From: Rhodoluna lacicola | GTDB taxonomy: Bacteria; Actinomycetota; Actinomycetes; Actinomycetales; Microbacteriaceae | Length of the DNA: 64,000 bases | Direction: 5' to 3' | Assembly: GCF_000699505.1 (NCBI RefSeq) | Contig: NZ_CP007490.1 | Location: 744,001 to 808,000, forward strand | In this document: positions 59,972-64,000 of the stretch, piece after piece | How positions within the stretch are numbered: the first letter of the stretch is position 1 | How the letters are laid out: each line of letters begins with the position of its first letter | Notes under the pieces: model-generated | Told to the model about the DNA's origin: nothing | The model's database searches: none | The model's input: the letters and a program-made list of their open reading frames with translations, nothing else | Made by a program: the position numbers and the translations under genes

Positions 59972-62065
59972 TTAAAGTGCGGCGATGGTTGATTTTGCGG
60001 CTGAAACCACTGCCTCAGCAGTCATACCAAACTCGCGATAAAGGGTCTTAGCATCAGCAGAAGCGCCGAAGTGTTCGATTGAAACGCTTTGACCAAACGG
60101 GCCAACGTACTTATTCCAACCCAGAGCCAGGCCAGCTTCTACTGAAACCTTGGCCTTGACAGACGCAGGCAGAACCTGTTCGCGATAGTCAGCAGGCTGC
60201 TCATCAAACCATTCAAGGCAAGGTGCCGATACCACGCGAGTTGCAACTCCAGCTGCCTCAAGTTGAAGTCGGGCAGCAACTGCAATCTCAACCTCTGAGC
60301 CAGTAGCAATCAAAATGACTTCAGGCTTACCATTTGCCGCCTCAAGAAGTGTGTAAGCGCCCCTGGCGGTGTTTTCAGCGCCAGCGTAAACAACACCGGT
60401 TTCATCAGCTTCACCACGTGCAAAGACCGGAAGGTTTTGACGGCTGAGCGCGAGACCCGATGGCCCCTGTCGACGCTCTAGAACTGTCTTCCAGGCGTAG
60501 GCGGTTTCGTTACCGTCGGCTGGGCGAACGATGTCAAGATTTGGAATCGCACGCAGGGTCGACAATTGCTCAATCGGCTGGTGGGTTGGGCCGTCTTCAC
60601 CAAGCGCAACCGAGTCGTGTGTCCAAACAAAAATTGAAGGGATTCCCATCAGCGCTGCTAGGCGCACGGCAGGACGCATGTAGTCGCTGAAAATCAAAAA
60701 GGTTCCACCGAATGCGCGAGTGTTTCCGTGCAGAACGATTCCATTCAGAATCGAACCCATTGCGTGTTCACGGATACCAAAGTGCAAAACTCGTCCGAAC
60801 TTGTCGCCGGTCCACTCGTGAGTTGACCACTCTTTCGGAACGAAGGACTTTGCGCCAGTGATGGTGGTCATATTCGAATCGGCTAGATCCGCTGAACCAC
60901 CCCAAAGTTCGGGCATTACCTGGGCAATTGCGTTAATAACTTTTCCAGAGGCAACTCGTGTTGAAACCGATGATCCACTTTCAAAAGTTGGCAGCGCAGC
61001 CTGCAAGTCCGACGGTGCCGCACCAGAAACGACTCGATCCAGCAATTTCTTTTTGTCAGGGTTTGCTGCAGCCCAAGCATCAAAGGATGCTTCCCAGGCT
61101 GAGCGCACCTGATCAGCGTGTGCCTGATAACCGCGAGTGTGGGCCAAAACTTCTGGCGAAACTTCAAAAGTTTTTTCGGCATCAAAACCCAATGCAGTTT
61201 TCAAACCCGCGAGTTCTTCGGCACCTAGCGCTGATCCGTGAATTTTTCCGGTGTTCTGCTTCTTAGGTGAAGGCCAACCGATGATGGTGCGCAAGGTAAT
61301 CAGCGAAGGCTTATCGGTTACTGCCTTTGCCTTTTCGATCGCGGCGTGAAGCTCTGCGATGTCCTCGACGTAGTTTCCAGTCTTCTTCCAGTCAACAACC
61401 TGAGTGTGCCAACCGTATGATTCGTAGCGCTTAGAAAGGTCTTCGGTGAATGCGATGTTGGTGTCGTCTTCAATAGAAATCTGGTTTGAGTCGTAAATAA
61501 CAACCAGGTTTCCCAGTTTTTGATGTCCGGCTAGCGAGGCGGCCTCGGCGGTAACGCCCTCTTGCATATCGCCATCACCAGCAATTACATAAACGAAGTG
61601 ATCAAAAGGGGATTGGCCCTCTGCTGCTTCCGGGTCATACAAACCGCGCTCAAAACGAGCCGCGTAAGCAAAGCCGGTGGCTGAAGCCAAACCTTGACCC
61701 AATGGTCCGGTGGTAATTTCAACACCCTTGGTGTGACCATACTCTGGGTGACCAGGAGTGGCCGAGCCCCAAGTGCGCAGTGCTTTTAGATCGTCGAGTT
61801 CCAAACCATAGCCGTGCAAGAACAATTGGTTGTAGATGGTCAACGAGCTGTGACCAACGGAAAGAATAAAACGGTCGCGACCCAACCAACGGTCGTCTTT
61901 TGGATCATGACGCATAATTTTGTTAAAAAGCAGGTAGGCGACTGGAGCCAAACTAATTGCAGTGCCTGGGTGACCGTTACCAACCTTTTCTACGGCATCT
62001 GCGGCAAGAACGCGCGCGGTGTCTACTGCCTTTGAATCAAGATCGGTCCACTGGAATGCTGACAA
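59972..62065 (-). CDS. tkt: Transketolase
   Basis: Thiamine-diphosphate enzyme moving two-carbon units in the non-oxidative pentose phosphate branch. The 697-residue protein has GNGHPGTAISLAPVAY, the ThDP/Mg motif GDGDMQEGVTAEA, and the C-terminal pyrimidine-binding and regulatory domains (THDSVALGEDGPTHQP). The start is TTG 62065 with a strong AGAGGAGA five bases upstream. It is the first gene of the minus-strand cluster and is read away from ctaB. Confidence 0.98.
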   Translation of the reverse strand: MSAFQWTDLDSKAVDTARVLAADAVEKVGNGHPGTAISLAPVAYLLFNKIMRHDPKDDRWLGRDRFILSVGHSSLTIYNQLFLHGYGLELDDLKALRTWGSATPGHPEYGHTKGVEITTGPLGQGLASATGFAYAARFERGLYDPEAAEGQSPFDHFVYVIAGDGDMQEGVTAEAASLAGHQKLGNLVVIYDSNQISIEDDTNIAFTEDLSKRYESYGWHTQVVDWKKTGNYVEDIAELHAAIEKAKAVTDKPSLITLRTIIGWPSPKKQNTGKIHGSALGAEELAGLKTALGFDAEKTFEVSPEVLAHTRGYQAHADQVRSAWEASFDAWAAANPDKKKLLDRVVSGAAPSDLQAALPTFESGSSVSTRVASGKVINAIAQVMPELWGGSADLADSNMTTITGAKSFVPKEWSTHEWTGDKFGRVLHFGIREHAMGSILNGIVLHGNTRAFGGTFLIFSDYMRPAVRLAALMGIPSIFVWTHDSVALGEDGPTHQPIEQLSTLRAIPNLDIVRPADGNETAYAWKTVLERRQGPSGLALSRQNLPVFARGEADETGVVYAGAENTARGAYTLLEAANGKPEVILIATGSEVEIAVAARLQLEAAGVATRVVSAPCLEWFDEQPADYREQVLPASVKAKVSVEAGLALGWNKYVGPFGQSVSIEHFGASADAKTLYREFGMTAEAVVSAAKSTIAAL

Positions 62066-62251
62066 GGGATTCTCCTCTTAAATTTTGAGAGTTCTAACAA
62101 ACGATTTATTTGGCTACGTTGCCGAAAACGGTGAAATTTGAGGCTTAGTCATCCCTGCGGGCCACATTCCGTCTGGATAAGAGTCTACACGGCACTTGTT
62201 TTCATAAGGGCAGCGAACCTCATCTTGCCGAAGCATTTAGACTTGTCGGTG
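62066..62251. promoter_or_regulatory. Divergent promoter region of tkt (minus) and ctaB (plus)
   Basis: A 186-base intergenic region serving two outward-reading genes. On the minus side I see only the tkt ribosome site and no clear promoter hexamers. On the plus side TAGACT (62238-62243) lies 8 bases before the ctaB ATG at 62252, or 5 bases before an in-frame GTG at 62249, so ctaB may be leaderless. No convincing open reading frame is contained here; the upstream extension of the ctaB frame is composition-poor. Confidence 0.4.
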
Positions 62252-63190
62252 ATGGCAAATCAAACCAAAACCCCAACCCAGTCAAACCCCATTGGCACTC
62301 GGGTTTCATTTGGCGCAAAAGCCAAGGCTTACTTCGCCCTCACCAAACCCCGAGTGATTGAGCTGCTGCTGATCACGACTTTGCCAACCATGATTTTGGC
62401 CCAGCGGGGAATCCCAGACCTGTGGCTAGTTCTAGCCACGCTGATTGGTGGCGCCTTCAGTGCCGGATCTGCCAATGCATTTAACTGCTTCATCGACACC
62501 GATATCGACAAAATCATGGGTCGAACCAAGAATCGCCCTCTGGTCACCGGCCAACTGTCACCTCGCGAGGCTCTGGTTTTTTCATGGACCTTGGGCGTCG
62601 CCTCTGTTATCTGGCTGGGTTTGCTGGTCAACTGGCTGGCTTCACTGATTTCGCTGGCCGCGCTGCTGTTCTACGTTTTGATTTACACCCTGGTGCTAAA
62701 GCGTCGCACACCACAGAACATCGTCTGGGGTGGAGCGGCCGGGGCAGCGCCGGTTCTGATTGGCTGGGCAGCGGTTACCGGTGAAGTTTCAGCCGCGGCT
62801 TGGGTGCTGTTTTTGGTGATTTTCCTCTGGACGCCGCCACACTACTGGCCACTATCGGTGAAATACAAAAACGACTATGCCATGGCCAAGGTGCCAATGT
62901 TGCCGGTGGTGAGGAATACCAAAACCGTGGTTCAACAGATCTTGATCTACGCCTGGGCTGTGGGCTTCAGCACTCTGCTGCTGATTCCGGTGGCACAAAT
63001 GGGCCTGATTTACTCCGTCACCGCTCTAGCGGGAAGCGTCTGGTTTATTGTTGCCGCCTACCGTCTTTACAAAGAGGGGCAAAACGGCGAACTGGCAAAG
63101 CCGATGAACCTATTTCACCTGTCAAACCTGTATTTGACAGCCCTGTTTGTCGCGGTCGCCATCGATGTTTTGGTAAACATCCAGCTCTAG
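62252..63190 (+). CDS. ctaB: Protoheme IX farnesyltransferase
   Basis: Converts heme B to heme O for the cytochrome oxidase, in the membrane. This UbiA-type prenyltransferase has about 8-9 helices, the first Asp-rich motif FNCFIDTDIDKIMGRTKNRP, and the second conserved segment DYAMAKVPMLPVV. ATG 62252 gives 312 residues, the usual length; the open frame extends to 62138 but that part does not look coding. ctaB next to a divergent tkt is the standard actinobacterial arrangement, although ctaA is not seen here. Confidence 0.96.
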   Translation: MANQTKTPTQSNPIGTRVSFGAKAKAYFALTKPRVIELLLITTLPTMILAQRGIPDLWLVLATLIGGAFSAGSANAFNCFIDTDIDKIMGRTKNRPLVTGQLSPREALVFSWTLGVASVIWLGLLVNWLASLISLAALLFYVLIYTLVLKRRTPQNIVWGGAAGAAPVLIGWAAVTGEVSAAAWVLFLVIFLWTPPHYWPLSVKYKNDYAMAKVPMLPVVRNTKTVVQQILIYAWAVGFSTLLLIPVAQMGLIYSVTALAGSVWFIVAAYRLYKEGQNGELAKPMNLFHLSNLYLTALFVAVAIDVLVNIQL

Positions 63191-64000
63191 GCCTTGTGAA
63201 CCTTTATTTCCTCTAGTCTGCGCAGTGACTCTTCACGTTCCTTAGAGTGATCAACTATTGGTGCCGGATAACCCTTGGCCAATCCATCAACCAAAAGCCA
63301 AGGCTCGTGCACGGCTTTACCTTCGATGTGGGAAAGCTCTGGAATATAATTGCGGACGTAATTACCGTCGGGGTCAAATTTGTAGCCCTGCATTACTGGA
63401 TTAAAAACCCGATAGTAGGGGCTGGCATCCGTGCCACAACCGGCAGTCCATTGCCAACCGTGCGCATTGGAAGCCGGATCAAAGTCGCTCAGGTTGGCTT
63501 CAAACCAAGCTGCGCCCTGCTGCCACTCCAGGTGCAGGTCCTTCACCAAAAACGACGCCACAATCATACGGACGCGATTGTGCATCCAGCCGGTAGTCAG
63601 CAATTGGCGCATGCCAGCGTCAACCATTGGAAACCCGGTCTTCCCCTGTTGCCAGGAGCTTAGTTTGGCTTCCGCTTCGGAGCCGGTGTCGTATCGCATC
63701 CTCTTGAATCTAGGCTCGTAGTAATCGTGAGCCGTGTGCTGGTTGTGCCACAAGACATCTGCGTAGAACTCACGCCAGGCTATTTCTTTGCGATAAACGT
63801 TGTGACCAGCAGAATCGGCAAGCTCAGCCAGAATCGTCCTGGGGTGAATCTCTCCAAAGGCCAAGGCGTGGCTCAGGTGCGAAGTGCCGCTCAGATCGGC
63901 TCGGTTGCGCAGCTCGTCGTAGTTGAACAGCGCCCGATCCTGAAATCTTTTCCAGGTTCTAAGCGCAAAAGCCTCGCCTGCTTTGACCTTAAAGGGTGCG
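63187..64000 (-). CDS. phrB: Deoxyribodipyrimidine photolyase, C-terminal part
   Basis: The 3' portion of a class I CPD photolyase/cryptochrome-family gene; the start lies beyond the window. The visible 270 residues cover the FAD-binding catalytic domain. Motifs include SHALAFGEIHPRT, KEIAWREFYADVLW, GWMHNRVRMIVASFL and SNAHGWQWTAGCGTDASPYY, followed by FNPVMQGYKFDP. These match DNA photolyases that repair cyclobutane dimers with light, fitting a sunlit habitat. The N-terminal antenna domain is off the window. The end overlaps the ctaB stop by 4 bases in convergent orientation. Confidence 0.95.
   Translation of the reverse strand, partial: APFKVKAGEAFALRTWKRFQDRALFNYDELRNRADLSGTSHLSHALAFGEIHPRTILAELADSAGHNVYRKEIAWREFYADVLWHNQHTAHDYYEPRFKRMRYDTGSEAEAKLSSWQQGKTGFPMVDAGMRQLLTTGWMHNRVRMIVASFLVKDLHLEWQQGAAWFEANLSDFDPASNAHGWQWTAGCGTDASPYYRVFNPVMQGYKFDPDGNYVRNYIPELSHIEGKAVHEPWLLVDGLAKGYPAPIVDHSKEREESLRRLEEIKVHKA

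Noticed and set aside
62138-62251. N-terminal extension of the ctaB open frame
   Set aside because: The extra 38 codons do not resemble a CtaB N-terminus, and a start at 62252 (or 62249) gives the normal length and a plausible leaderless start.

Overview
The window is a stretch of ordinary, densely packed core chromosome from an actinomycete, most likely family Microbacteriaceae and probably one of the small-genome freshwater 'Luna' types (Rhodoluna/Aquiluna-like). The lineage call rests on gene content and order: aroK-aroB-aroQ-efp-nusB-pyrR; a helicase-dead PriA; the trp-operon membrane protein; pdtaR; rapZ-whiA; rbpA; and tkt-tal-pgi-zwf-opcA-pgl. By eye, base composition is near 50% G+C, low for the family. 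Genes overlap by 1-17 bases or lie a few bases apart. No gene-free stretch exceeds 300 bases apart from one that holds a tRNA. I see no insertion sequence, prophage, CRISPR array or clearly foreign segment.

Layout. 1-2715: end of the shikimate genes (aroK partial, aroB, aroQ), then efp and nusB. 2716-11407: pyrimidine operon pyrR-pyrB-pyrC-(membrane protein)-carA-carB-pyrF, headed by a PyrR-binding RNA loop beside the pyrR ribosome binding site. 11412-18330: gmk, rpoZ, coaBC, priA, fmt, rsmB, rpe. 18368-26629: hisE-hisG-hisF-hisI running into trpE-(two small membrane proteins)-trpC-trpB-trpA-lgt. 26703-34143: gltB-gltD and pyk, ending in a strong terminator. 34249-35479: tRNA-Leu(CAA), the ANTAR response regulator pdtaR and a hotdog thioesterase. 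35523-40485: polA, rpsA, coaE. 40472-49252: uvrB-uvrA-uvrC, rapZ, whiA. 49322-54034: sodA, gap-pgk-tpiA, secG, rbpA. 54035-62065 (minus): the pentose-phosphate cluster. 62252-64000: ctaB and, converging on it, a truncated photolyase gene.

The genes form coherent pathway blocks. The pentose-phosphate cluster supplies ribose-5-phosphate and erythrose-4-phosphate, which feed the his, pyr and shikimate/trp genes. gltBD supplies glutamate. The gap-pgk-tpiA and pyk genes give lower glycolysis, and uvrABC with phrB gives UV-damage repair.

I found no undescribed multi-gene system that I can support. The signals most worth checking are: (1) a PyrR loop placed for translational control; (2) a recurrent TAnnnT-N6-ATG layout implying many leaderless genes, sometimes with the upstream stop codon forming part of the -10 box; (3) a long Lys/Ala/Pro-rich tail on RbpA; (4) a nested inverted repeat between uvrC and rapZ and a run of hairpins between polA and rpsA; and (5) neighbours expected from related genomes but absent here (mihF, metK, yvcK).
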